Positions 16,684 to 24,496 of a stretch of DNA of 64,000 nt are shown piece after piece. Source of the DNA: an uncultured Caldilineaceae bacterium (lineage in GTDB: Bacteria > Chloroflexota > Anaerolineae > Caldilineales > Caldilineaceae); contig OY282381.1 of NCBI GenBank assembly GCA_958295915.1, positions 2,874,722 through 2,938,721 of the forward strand, written 5' to 3'. Below the pieces are notes generated by a model, which worked only from the letters and a program-made list of their open reading frames with translations, was not told the DNA's origin and made no database searches. Position 1 is the first letter of the stretch, and every line of letters starts with the position of its first letter. The position numbers were made by a program, and so were the translations under genes.

Positions 16684-17940
16684 ATGAACGACAGACTGTA
16701 TTACGAAGACGCCTACAACAAGACATTTATCGCACAGGTGACCGAACGGGTCGCGCTGCGGGGGCAACCAGCGGTGCGGCTAAGCCGTTCGGCCTTTTAT
16801 CCCACATCTGGCGGGCAACCCCATGATACCGGCAGACTGAACGGCACGCCAGTCGTCGATGCGCAGGTCGGGCCGGATGGCGCTGTGCTGCATGTTCTGG
16901 CCCATCCCCTGCCAGAGGAGACGGCAACCGTTGCCGGACAGATCGATTGGCCGCGTCGCTACGACCATATGCAGCAGCATTCCGGGCAGCATCTGCTTTC
17001 CCAGGCGTTCTACCGCCATCTGGGCCTGGAAACTGTAGCCATCCATTTCGGTGACGTACTGAACACCCTCGATTTAGACGGCCCTCCGCTCTCCCCGCAG
17101 CAGTTGGCCGCGGTCGAGGCGGCTGCCAACGAGATCGTCTGGCAGAACCGTCCGCTGCGCGCCTATTGGATAGCGGAAACGGAACGGGCGAAGTCGCGCC
17201 TCACAGGGGCGCGCGCTACAGTGGCGCGCGCTACAACAATCCCCCTGCGCCGTGCGCCCAACGTGAACGGTCAGATTCGCATTGTGGAGATCGATAAATT
17301 TGACTGGTCTGCGTGCGGTGGCACACACGTGCGGCGGACGGGTGAGATCGGGCTGATCGCGCTGTTGCGCATCGAAAAGCGCCGCGGCAAAAGCCGGGTG
17401 CATTTCGTCTGCGGACGACGCGCGCTGAGGGATGCCGCGCATAGGCGCGCGCTGCTGGCAGAGGCGGCGGGTCTATTGGACGCCGGCGTGAGCGATGTGC
17501 CGGCGCTGGTGTTGAAACAGCAAGAGGCGCTCAGAAATGCGCACAAGGAACTGCAAACACAGCGGGAGACCCTACTCCAATATCAGGCGCGCGAGCTGCT
17601 GGCGACTGCTGAAACCGTTGCCGGGCTGCGGCTGGTGGCCCGCGCGCTGTCCGATGCAGAGCCGGCGACATTGCAAAGGCTGGCCGCGGCGCTCACGGCA
17701 GAGCCGGGGGTTGTGGCTCTGCTCGGCTGCGCGCAGCGGGGCAAAGGGACGGTGATCTTCGCGCGTTCGGCGGATGTGCCGTTGCATGTCGGCAGCCTGT
17801 TGCGCGATGCGCTGAAGCAGTTCGGCGGCGGCGGTGGCGGTCGGCCGCATTTTGCCCAGGGCGGCGGCGTGCCGACGGAGAAGCTGGCGGCGGCGCTGCG
17901 CGTCGCGTCCGAGGCTGTGCGCCGTGCCGACAGGCAATGA
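16684..17940 (+). CDS. Alanyl-tRNA editing protein AlaX (long form with DHHA1 domain)
   Basis: 418 residues. AlaX proteins hydrolyse Ser or Gly wrongly charged on tRNA-Ala in trans. 'SAFYPTSGGQPHDTG' (~37-51) starts the editing domain; zinc ligands are 'HSGQH' (~99-103) and 'CGGTH' (~205-209). A coiled segment (~260-310) is followed by a C-terminal DHHA1-like domain with 'FGGGGGGRPHFAQGGG' (~379-394). This is the AlaXp-II/AlaRS C-terminal layout without an aminoacylation domain. A tandem family C insert (17193-17238) encodes 'SRLTGARATVARATT' between the two zinc motifs. It follows recF by 19 bases. Confidence 0.88.
   Translation: MNDRLYYEDAYNKTFIAQVTERVALRGQPAVRLSRSAFYPTSGGQPHDTGRLNGTPVVDAQVGPDGAVLHVLAHPLPEETATVAGQIDWPRRYDHMQQHSGQHLLSQAFYRHLGLETVAIHFGDVLNTLDLDGPPLSPQQLAAVEAAANEIVWQNRPLRAYWIAETERAKSRLTGARATVARATTIPLRRAPNVNGQIRIVEIDKFDWSACGGTHVRRTGEIGLIALLRIEKRRGKSRVHFVCGRRALRDAAHRRALLAEAAGLLDAGVSDVPALVLKQQEALRNAHKELQTQRETLLQYQARELLATAETVAGLRLVARALSDAEPATLQRLAAALTAEPGVVALLGCAQRGKGTVIFARSADVPLHVGSLLRDALKQFGGGGGGRPHFAQGGGVPTEKLAAALRVASEAVRRADRQ
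17193..17238. repeat. Palindromic repeat family C, duplicated, inside the AlaX gene
   Basis: GTCGCGCC-TCACA-GGGGCGCGCGC followed by a further CTACAGTGGCGCGCGCTACA unit. In frame. Confidence 0.7.
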
Positions 17941-18052
17941 GAGACCCCGTACGTCCGGCGCATTCAATGTTCTTTGCCAGTGAAGCCAACAGCAGGGCCA
18001 TCATCGGCCCGAGGGGGCGGCAGAGATAGCAAAGCGAGGAGAGAGGAGGTCC

Positions 18053-18529
18053 TCACTTCTCAGCCTTCTCTTCTCGTCTGTGCGTTCGCCAATGGCTCAA
18101 CACAAGAGGATACTCCCGCTCCATAAAGGCGTAGAGATCCCGCATAGTTTCCAGCCGTTTGCGGCGGGCTGGGGAGGCCCCCTCCAGCAGAGACAGGCCT
18201 TTCTCCGCCAAGCGACGAAAATCTGTGAACTGTTGAGCTTTCTCCTCCAGCACGCGTGACCAGAAATCCGGGATGATGCGGAAATGGTCGCGGCGGTGAC
18301 CGGGTAGACTTAGACGTTCGATAATCCCCATCTGAATGAGCATCCGCGTGCCCGTGCTGATGGAAGACTTGCTGGCCTGCAAGGCGACGGTCAGATCGTG
18401 CATAGTCTGATGGGGTGGATCACAGATCAGCAGCCAACCCAGAATCCGCCCGGTCATACGGGGCAGGCCGGCCTGTTCCCAGAAGAGACCGAAACTTTCC
18501 ACATACTCGTGCATATCGTTCATCGACAT
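18053..18529 (-). CDS. GbsR/MarR-type winged-helix regulator
   Basis: 158 residues. 'GLPRMTGRILGWLLICDPPHQTMHDLTVALQASKSSISTGTRMLIQMGIIERLSLPGHRRDHFRI' (~21-85) is a winged helix of the GbsR subgroup, followed by a helical dimerisation arm. It is the last gene of the ABC exporter operon, 136 bases after the second permease, all on the minus strand. The palindrome in the operon promoter (21858-21897) is its likely target; this link is inference. In-frame ATG at 18523 is an equal start candidate. Confidence 0.8.
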   Translation of the reverse strand: MSMNDMHEYVESFGLFWEQAGLPRMTGRILGWLLICDPPHQTMHDLTVALQASKSSISTGTRMLIQMGIIERLSLPGHRRDHFRIIPDFWSRVLEEKAQQFTDFRRLAEKGLSLLEGASPARRKRLETMRDLYAFMEREYPLVLSHWRTHRREEKAEK

Positions 18530-18665
18530 CCCGAAAGTCAGGGTTCATGGTAAAGGATAATGCTGGCGCTGGCGCGTACAGCCGAAGTCATACCTGCCTT
18601 TGCCTGAAGCATACCTGAATCAGAATAGAATACTCAAGATTACTCAACTTTCTGACTCACTGCAG

Positions 18666-19754
18666 TTAGCCTCCCAACGCCAACTGCTGCTGCTGATGGC
18701 CGATGACGCGGCTGAGAATGAACAGCAGAGCGGCGATGATGGCGGCGAGGACGGCGATGTCTACGACAATATCGGCAAAGCGGGCGCCGTTCTGGCTCAC
18801 TTCAAGCAGAGGATTCATCACATAGTACGTAGGGAAAAGACGGCCGATCCACTCTGGCGCCTGGGGAAATATTCTCAGGATACCGGGCGCATACAGAACA
18901 ATGCCCAACGCCTTGATGATGCCCATGAATGTATCCATGTCCTTGGCCACCGACCCCAAGATGATTCCTATGACCGAGGACATGAGCGCCCCGAGCGCAA
19001 TCACAACCAGAAGCAGCCCCAGCTGCCCGGCAAAGGCTCTGTTGAGCAGCAAGATGATCACGGACATGATGCCACTCAGCAGGAAACCAAGCAGCGCTTT
19101 GGACAGGTAGACATCCAATAGCGAAGTGGGGGTGGTGGTTACGGCCACCAGCGTCCGTTTCTGTCGCTCTTCGATGAGTGAAAAGGCGGGAATGAACAGA
19201 CCCCCCAGCATGATTGCCATGATCAATATCAGGGGCAGCAGGCGCTGGGACCAGGTGGCGGTGTTGGCGCTGCCCAGCTGCTCCGCGTTGACGCTGACAG
19301 GGAGTTCTTCAAAGCCGCGCCCGACGCTCCCCTCGGCAAGGGCACGCGCCAGGGTCGATTCCAACAACATGAGGCTGCGCGTTCCCGCCTCACCCCAACG
19401 GTAGGTAGTGAACTCGACATCTTCGCTGCCGCTTTCCAGCGCCTCGCTGAAACCAACGGGCAGGCTCAGCCCTACCTCAGCGGCGCCGCGCGTTACGTCC
19501 GCTTGGAGCGCCGCATCGGAGTTGTAGACGGTTGTGTTCATGCTTGGATGGTCGATCAGTGGCTGGAGAAAACGCTCGTTGCCGCCGGCGTCGAAAACCC
19601 CCAAGCGCGGGGTTTGGGCAAGCAAGTCGCCAAACACCAGTGCGATCAGCAGGCTTATGATCACCGGCATCACAAGCACATAGATGCCCATGAAATTGGT
19701 CGCCCCCAGGCGCGCTTCCTTACCGAGTAGAATCCAAATCCGTTGCATATCCAT
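18666..19754 (-). CDS. ABC-2 type permease, second subunit
   Basis: 362 residues. One N-terminal membrane segment (~22-42), a large extracytoplasmic domain (~45-175), then five more segments, the ABC2_membrane_3 plan. 'LFIPAFSLIEERQKRTLVAVTTTPTSLLDVYLSKALLGFLLS' is the coupling-helix region. The start codon overlaps the stop of the preceding permease (TAATG); M3 is an alternative. Together with 19754-20812 and the ATPase it forms a heteromeric exporter. Confidence 0.88.
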   Translation of the reverse strand: MDMQRIWILLGKEARLGATNFMGIYVLVMPVIISLLIALVFGDLLAQTPRLGVFDAGGNERFLQPLIDHPSMNTTVYNSDAALQADVTRGAAEVGLSLPVGFSEALESGSEDVEFTTYRWGEAGTRSLMLLESTLARALAEGSVGRGFEELPVSVNAEQLGSANTATWSQRLLPLILIMAIMLGGLFIPAFSLIEERQKRTLVAVTTTPTSLLDVYLSKALLGFLLSGIMSVIILLLNRAFAGQLGLLLVVIALGALMSSVIGIILGSVAKDMDTFMGIIKALGIVLYAPGILRIFPQAPEWIGRLFPTYYVMNPLLEVSQNGARFADIVVDIAVLAAIIAALLFILSRVIGHQQQQLALGG

Positions 19755-20812
19755 TAGAATCGTCTCCTCAATACCGCGCTGCCGATCGCCAGCGTGCCGA
19801 TGCCAAGCGCAAACAGCATCGCCAAATTGCGGTTTACGTCTGCCCAGCCAGCCTCAAAGTTCAGGATACGGTGCAGGGAATCCACAAAAAAGAAGGACGG
19901 AATTACCTCCATCCAACCGGTTGACAGGCCGGGCAACATGATCGAAAGGCCCGGAATGAAATAGAGTATGAAACTCACGACGCCCCAGGCCAGCACCGAC
20001 ATGTTGTCTTTGGAGATGGCCGCGATCAGGAAAGCAGTGCCCACCATCAGGAAACCACCCAGCAGCGAGGTCGTCAACAGCAGCAGCGGCGCTGTGCCCA
20101 GTCGGCCCATAATGGTGATCAGGATCAACAGTTGACCAAAGGCTAAGATCATGCCTATCAGCACTTTAGCGATAAAGAACTGGTGCAGTCGCAGCGGGCC
20201 AGTAATCAGGGCGCGCGCGGTACCGTTTTCCACATCCCGAGTCAGGAGTGTCGCCAGTCCGAACACCTCCATGATCACAATCGCCATCAGGAGCAAAGGA
20301 ACGAAGCGGTCCCTCATGGAAAGGGGCGCTCTAGACATATCATTGCCCAGCACGATTTCGGTCTCCTGGAAGCGGTCAAAATTGGCCAGCATCTCGGGAT
20401 TGGCGGCATTGGCGATCATCACCAGCACATCGTGGAATATCTGCTTGGCTTCGGCGGGGACGCCGGGGGCATAATAGGCATTCAGCGTCACCTCTTCGCC
20501 TTTGGCGATTGCCGCCGCCGATTCTTCTGGAATCGAGAGGCCAACGAAGAAATCATTGGTCTCTTCCATGGCTGTCAACATCTCAGCTTCCGAGTCGAAA
20601 ACATAGGCGTCGGGTTCGTCGGTCAGCGCTTCGTAAAGCGATGACGACTCTGGGTTCTCCAGAAAAAAGGCCATGCCCAGGCTCTCATCTACCTGGCTCG
20701 GCATCAAGAAGTAGATGATAAGGTACGCCACCAGCCCCAGAACGGTAACGACCGCAAAGAAGCGGTTGCGGAAAAAGAGCTTCATATCCTTCACGACAAG
20801 TGCGCCGATCAT
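19754..20812 (-). CDS. ABC-2 type permease, first subunit
   Basis: 352 residues with the same plan as its neighbour: N-terminal segment 'FFAVVTVLGLVAYLIIYFLM' (~18-37), an acidic external domain with 'DEPDAYVFDSEAEMLTAMEETNDFFVGL', then five segments after ~175. 'LLTRDVENGTARALITGPLRLHQFFIAKVLIGMIL' is the coupling region. The start overlaps the ATPase stop (ATGA). The pair resembles NatB/YhaP-type exporters; substrate unknown. Confidence 0.88.
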   Translation of the reverse strand: MIGALVVKDMKLFFRNRFFAVVTVLGLVAYLIIYFLMPSQVDESLGMAFFLENPESSSLYEALTDEPDAYVFDSEAEMLTAMEETNDFFVGLSIPEESAAAIAKGEEVTLNAYYAPGVPAEAKQIFHDVLVMIANAANPEMLANFDRFQETEIVLGNDMSRAPLSMRDRFVPLLLMAIVIMEVFGLATLLTRDVENGTARALITGPLRLHQFFIAKVLIGMILAFGQLLILITIMGRLGTAPLLLLTTSLLGGFLMVGTAFLIAAISKDNMSVLAWGVVSFILYFIPGLSIMLPGLSTGWMEVIPSFFFVDSLHRILNFEAGWADVNRNLAMLFALGIGTLAIGSAVLRRRF

Positions 20813-21675
20813 CCCTGTAACCCCCTGCCGGTAATATCAAAGAAGATATCTTCCAGCGTTGCTTCTTCGCTGTGGACGGTCACGATGCGCTCGTTCCTGA
20901 AGAGGTCAAACACCGCCTGCGCCGTCTGCTCCTCGTCGAGCGTCACTTCACGGATTGCGGTCTCCCCGTGGGGCAACTCAACTTCGACCTTGAGCGCGCG
21001 CAGCCCGAAACGTTGCTTCAGACGCGCCGGCGTGTCGAGCGCCACGATTTTGCCCTGGTTGATAAAGGCCACGCGATTGGACAGCTTGTCGGCTTCGACC
21101 ATGTCGTGTGTGGTCAGAAAAACGGTGGTTCCCCGCTGGGTGGCCCCCCGGATCAAGGCATGAATTGTCTGGGTCGATACGGGATCGAGGCCATCGGTAG
21201 GCTCATCCAGAAACAACATCTTGGGGTCGCTGACCATGGCGCGCGCCACCATCAGCCGCTGCTTCATACCTTTGGAGTAGCTGGCCACGCGCTCCTTCTC
21301 CCGCCCGGCCAAACCTACCTTTTCCAGCAGGCTCATGGCATCGAAATTCTCTACTTTGTACAGCTTGGCAAACAGATCCAGATTTTCTACGGCGCTCATC
21401 TGCTCGTACAGATTGGTGTCTTCAAAGGAGATGCCAATCTGATGTTGCACCTGTTTGCGCTCTTTGACAATGTCCAGGCCCAGCAGAACGGCCGTGCCCT
21501 TCAAGGGCGTCAGTTGCCCCGTCAGTATTTTGACGACGGTTGATTTGCCGGCGCCGTTCGGCCCCAGAAAGCCGATCACCTCCCCTGCCGCCACATCGAA
21601 TGCAATACCATCCACGGCCAGGTTGTCACCGTAGCTGTAACTCAGATCCTTTACCGAAATCGCAGGCTGTGTCAT
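20809..21675 (-). CDS. ABC transporter ATP-binding protein
   Basis: 288 residues. Walker A 'GPNGAGKST' (~38-46), Q-loop region 'ISFEDTNLYEQMSAVENL', signature 'YSKGMKQRL' (~132), Walker B 'MLFLDEPTDGLD' (~152-163), switch 'TTHDMVEA'. A short C-terminal domain follows residue ~215, typical of NatA/CcmA-like export ATPases. First gene of the four-gene minus-strand operon; GGGAGAA precedes the ATG. Confidence 0.93.
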   Translation of the reverse strand: MTQPAISVKDLSYSYGDNLAVDGIAFDVAAGEVIGFLGPNGAGKSTVVKILTGQLTPLKGTAVLLGLDIVKERKQVQHQIGISFEDTNLYEQMSAVENLDLFAKLYKVENFDAMSLLEKVGLAGREKERVASYSKGMKQRLMVARAMVSDPKMLFLDEPTDGLDPVSTQTIHALIRGATQRGTTVFLTTHDMVEADKLSNRVAFINQGKIVALDTPARLKQRFGLRALKVEVELPHGETAIREVTLDEEQTAQAVFDLFRNERIVTVHSEEATLEDIFFDITGRGLQG

Positions 21676-21694
21676 GCTTGTTCTCCCATAGGGG

Positions 21695-21752
21695 CAAAAA
21701 TCAGTTGCCAGTAGTCAGTGCCGTTACTGGCAACCGGCCACTAACCACTGCA
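21695..21752. repeat. Degenerate CCAGT/ACTGG spacer repeat
   Basis: 'GTTGCCAGTAGTCAGTGCCG' and 'TTACTGGCAACCGGCCACTAACCACTG' form an imperfect inverted pair in the operon leader. Same style as 4525-4573. Confidence 0.5.
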
Positions 21753-21798
21753 GGTGTGCCCGCCCTCTATCGCCAACATCGCTGGCAGGCTCTGTTGC

Positions 21799-21821
21799 GC
21801 GCCTCTTTTGAGCAGAGGCGC
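21799..21821. repeat. Palindromic repeat family A in the exporter operon leader
   Basis: GCGCCTCT-TTTGAGC-AGAGGCGC followed by ATTCAAC. It lies between the promoter and the ATPase start, so it is transcribed as a hairpin. Confidence 0.9.
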
Positions 21822-21844
21822 ATTCAACCATAACGATACCGCCT

Positions 21845-21873
21845 AGTCTATCATGTTCTGTTTGTTCGGTCAA
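21845..21873 (-). promoter_or_regulatory. Sigma-70 promoter of the ABC exporter operon
   Basis: On the minus strand TTGACC (21873-21868), 17-base spacer, TAGACT (21850-21845). The -35 box lies inside the palindromic operator at 21858-21897. The leader to the ATPase ATG is about 165 bases and includes a family A hairpin. Confidence 0.7.
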
Positions 21874-21897
21874 TACCGAACAATACTGAACAAACAG
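21858..21897. promoter_or_regulatory. Nested palindromic operator
   Basis: Outer arms CTGTTTGTTC (21858-21867) and GAACAAACAG (21888-21897) are perfect inverted repeats; an inner perfect palindrome TGTTCGGT-CAAT-ACCGAACA occupies 21863-21882, with a third GAACA half-site. It covers the -35 box of the exporter promoter, the usual place for a MarR/GbsR-type repressor. The regulator at 18053-18529 in the same operon is the obvious candidate. Confidence 0.7.
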
Positions 21898-21934
21898 AGG
21901 GATGCCCCCAAATCTGGGATACACCCCAAACAGA

Positions 21935-21955
21935 GTCGCGCCCCACAGTGGCGCG
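21935..21955. repeat. Palindromic repeat family C
   Basis: GTCGCGCC-CCACAGT-GGCGCG, intergenic, upstream of the exporter promoter. Confidence 0.7.
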
Positions 21956-22027
21956 TTCGAATTTTTCCGCGTCCGATTGAAAGTTCTGGATTTTCGCTCT
22001 CTGGCGTATACTTTTCTTTGTAGCCAA

Positions 22028-22091
22028 TGAGGTATGAGCGCCCTGATCACATAAATCATAGTCACGCGTTGAATTGGCGGGAATACCGAAT
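22028..22091 (+). repeat. Repeat family B upstream of the aldo-keto reductase
   Basis: TGAGGTATGAGCGCCCTGATCAC ... TTGGCGGGAATACCGAATC (cited in part). It is open in the reductase frame, giving a false 37-residue N-terminal extension. Confidence 0.8.
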
Positions 22092-22137
22092 CGCGAAGCC
22101 GAATTGTCCCTACGCTGCGCAAGGAGTGCAATCAAAA

Positions 22138-22953
22138 ATGAAAACCCGAATCCTCAACGACGGCAGCCATCTCCCTGTGCTGGGGTTGGGCACGTGGCAG
22201 ATGGGGGGCGGCTCCAACGCCGATCATTCCCAGGACGACGCGACGACAGCGTTGATCCGGGATGCCATTGATATGGGGTATACGCATATCGACACTGCGG
22301 AGATGTATGGCGCCGGCCATGCCGAGGAACTGGTAGGCCGCGCGCTGCAAGCGTACGCGCGTGAGGATATTTTCCTGACGACCAAAGTGTGGGGGCCAAA
22401 TCTACGCTACGATGATCTGCTGCGGGCGCTGGATGGCAGCCTGCAACGGCTGCAAACCGATTACGCGGATCTCTACCTCATCCACTGGCCCAACGCCGAC
22501 ATTCCCCTGGAGGAGACGTTCCGCGCTCTCAATCGGTCGGTGGCGGACGGACGGGTGAAACGGGTCGGTGTCAGCAATTTCGACGTGCCGCTTTTGCGCC
22601 GGGCACAGACATTGTGCGCCACGCCGGTGGTCACAGATCAGGTGCGGTATAATCTTCACGAGCGCCAGCCGCAGCAAAACGGGCTTCTGAACTACTGCCA
22701 GGAGAACGATATCGCGCTCACCGCCTACTCGCCCCTGAAAGACGGCGTGCTGGAGAACGCCACAGTGCAATCGGTCGCCAGGAAGCACGGCGCTACGACC
22801 GCACAGGTGGCTTTGCGTTGGCTCACCCGCCAGCCCCAAGTAGTGACGATTCCTATGTCGATGAATCGGACGCATCTGCGCCAGAATCAGGAAGCGCTAT
22901 CGCTGGCGTTGGATGAAGAAGACATGCGACGGCTGGATCAAAGCGTTGCATAG
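22138..22953 (+). CDS. Aldo/keto reductase
   Basis: 271 residues from ATG 22138; the open frame upstream is repeat DNA. The motifs are 'GLGTWQMGGG' (~16), 'GYTHIDTAEMYGAG' (catalytic Asp and Tyr, ~46-59), 'TTKVW' (Lys, ~80), 'DLYLIHWPN' (His, ~108-116), 'GVSNF' (~140) and 'ALRWLTRQPQVVTIPMS' (NADPH site). It is similar in length to 2,5-diketo-gluconate reductase/YvgN-type AKRs of family 5. The physiological carbonyl substrate is unknown. tldD-like gene follows 26 bases later. Confidence 0.9.
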   Translation: MKTRILNDGSHLPVLGLGTWQMGGGSNADHSQDDATTALIRDAIDMGYTHIDTAEMYGAGHAEELVGRALQAYAREDIFLTTKVWGPNLRYDDLLRALDGSLQRLQTDYADLYLIHWPNADIPLEETFRALNRSVADGRVKRVGVSNFDVPLLRRAQTLCATPVVTDQVRYNLHERQPQQNGLLNYCQENDIALTAYSPLKDGVLENATVQSVARKHGATTAQVALRWLTRQPQVVTIPMSMNRTHLRQNQEALSLALDEEDMRRLDQSVA

Positions 22954-22979
22954 AGGCGAAAGTGATAGGAGATCATAAT

Positions 22980-24368
22980 ATGCTTCCCACTGAATCTATC
23001 CGCCGGGTGTTAGACACTGCGCTCCAGAACGGTGGTGACCTGGCAGAAGTCTATTTGGAAAATACTGAGCGGCTTTCTTTGACGCTGGACGAGGGCCGTC
23101 TGGAGCAGGCGACCCAAGGCAACGACATCGGTGGCGGCGTGCGCGTCTTCTATGACAACAGCGCCGCCTACGCCTACACTGACGATCTCGGCGAAGAGGC
23201 TCTGCTGGAGGCGGCCACGGCTGCGGCCGCCGCAGCCAGAGGCGCCAACGGCATCCGGGTATGCGCCGATCTGACAAAGCGCAAAAGCCCCGTTATCTTC
23301 CAGGTCAAACGTCCCTTTGAGCGGATGTCCACCCAGGAAAAGGCCGGAGTTCTGCGCCAGATGGACGAGGTCACCCGGCGGCACAGCCCGCATATTGTCA
23401 GCGTGCAGTGCGGCTATAGCGAAACCCGTCGCCGGGTATGGATTTACAACTCCGAGGGTGTATGGGCGGAGGATGACCGCTCTTTTCTCGAATTTCGGGG
23501 GCAGGTGACCGCGCAAAAGGGTGATGTGCGCCAGTCCAGCGCCACGGGCATTGGAGGCCAGATCGGTCTGGAATTTTTCGACGACCGCGACCCGGTGCAG
23601 ATGATGCCGGAGGCGGCCGATACAGCCCTGCTTATGCTGGATGCCAGACCAGCCCCGGCCGGCGAGATGCCCGTCGTCATCACAAACGGCTGGGGCGGCG
23701 TGCTTTTCCACGAAGCCTGCGGCCACTGCATGGAGGCCGACTTCGTCACCAAAGGCGCATCCGCCTACGCGGGGCTGGTAGGCGAAAAGGTTGGGCCGGA
23801 TTTCCTCACCGCCATAGATGACGGCACGATCCCCGGCCGGCGGGGTACAATGCGCTTCGATGACGAGGGCACGCCGACCAAGCGCACAGTGCTGATCGAG
23901 AACGGCATTCTGCAGGAGTATATGTGGGATCTGACCGAAGCGCGCCGCGTCGGACGCGGCTCCACGGGCAATGGACGCCGGCAGTCCTTCCGTCACATGC
24001 CCATGCCGCGGATGACGAACACATTCATCGACGCTGGCCCGCACGACCCGGAGGAGATCATCCGCTCGGTGAAAAAGGGGTTATATGCCAAAAAACTGGG
24101 CGGCGGCCAGGTGGAGATCGGCCGGGGCGATTATGTCTTCACTGTCACGGAAGGCTGGTTGATCGAAGACGGCAAACTCACCGCGCCGGTGCGGGGCGCT
24201 ACGCTCGTGGGCAACGGGCCGGAGACCCTGCGACAGATCGATATGATCGGCACAGATCCAGCCCTGGATCCGGGCCGCGGCATGTGCGGCAAAATACAGT
24301 GGGCGCGGGTGAGTGTCGGCCAACCGACCGTGCGGGCACCGAAGCTGACGGTTGGCGGCACGGAATGA
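22980..24368 (+). CDS. tldD: TldD-type metallopeptidase
   Basis: 462 residues from ATG 22980 with GGAG at 22967-22970; the frame also offers GTG 22962. The zinc motif HExxxH is 'HEACGH' (~244-249), within 'NGWGGVLFHEACGHCMEADF', and 'GTMRFDDEGTPTKRTVLIENGIL' and 'FRHMPMPRMTNTFIDAG' are TldD signatures. TldD forms a heterodimeric protease with the inactive partner TldE/PmbA, encoded next (24497). The pair degrades unfolded peptides and matures some RiPPs and antitoxins such as CcdA. Confidence 0.93.
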   Translation: MLPTESIRRVLDTALQNGGDLAEVYLENTERLSLTLDEGRLEQATQGNDIGGGVRVFYDNSAAYAYTDDLGEEALLEAATAAAAAARGANGIRVCADLTKRKSPVIFQVKRPFERMSTQEKAGVLRQMDEVTRRHSPHIVSVQCGYSETRRRVWIYNSEGVWAEDDRSFLEFRGQVTAQKGDVRQSSATGIGGQIGLEFFDDRDPVQMMPEAADTALLMLDARPAPAGEMPVVITNGWGGVLFHEACGHCMEADFVTKGASAYAGLVGEKVGPDFLTAIDDGTIPGRRGTMRFDDEGTPTKRTVLIENGILQEYMWDLTEARRVGRGSTGNGRRQSFRHMPMPRMTNTFIDAGPHDPEEIIRSVKKGLYAKKLGGGQVEIGRGDYVFTVTEGWLIEDGKLTAPVRGATLVGNGPETLRQIDMIGTDPALDPGRGMCGKIQWARVSVGQPTVRAPKLTVGGTE

Positions 24369-24372
24369 AAGG

Positions 24373-24462
24373 CAACGCAAAGGCGCGAAGGGCGCGGGGA
24401 CGCGATGAATTTCTGGTTTTTCTTTGCGGCATTGCGACATTGCGACATTGCGTTTTTTTCAA
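24373..24462. repeat. Repeat family F (ACGCAAAGGCGC ... GCGCCTTTGCGT type)
   Basis: Starts CAACGCAAAGGCGCGAAGG and ends CATTGCGACATTGCGTTTTTTT, so the two ends can pair into a hairpin between tldD and pmbA. Related units are at 30265-30345, 62990-63125 and 63735-63771. Confidence 0.7.
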
Positions 24463-24496
24463 AGTGAAATGAATTGCGGAATCAAGGAGTGAAGGC

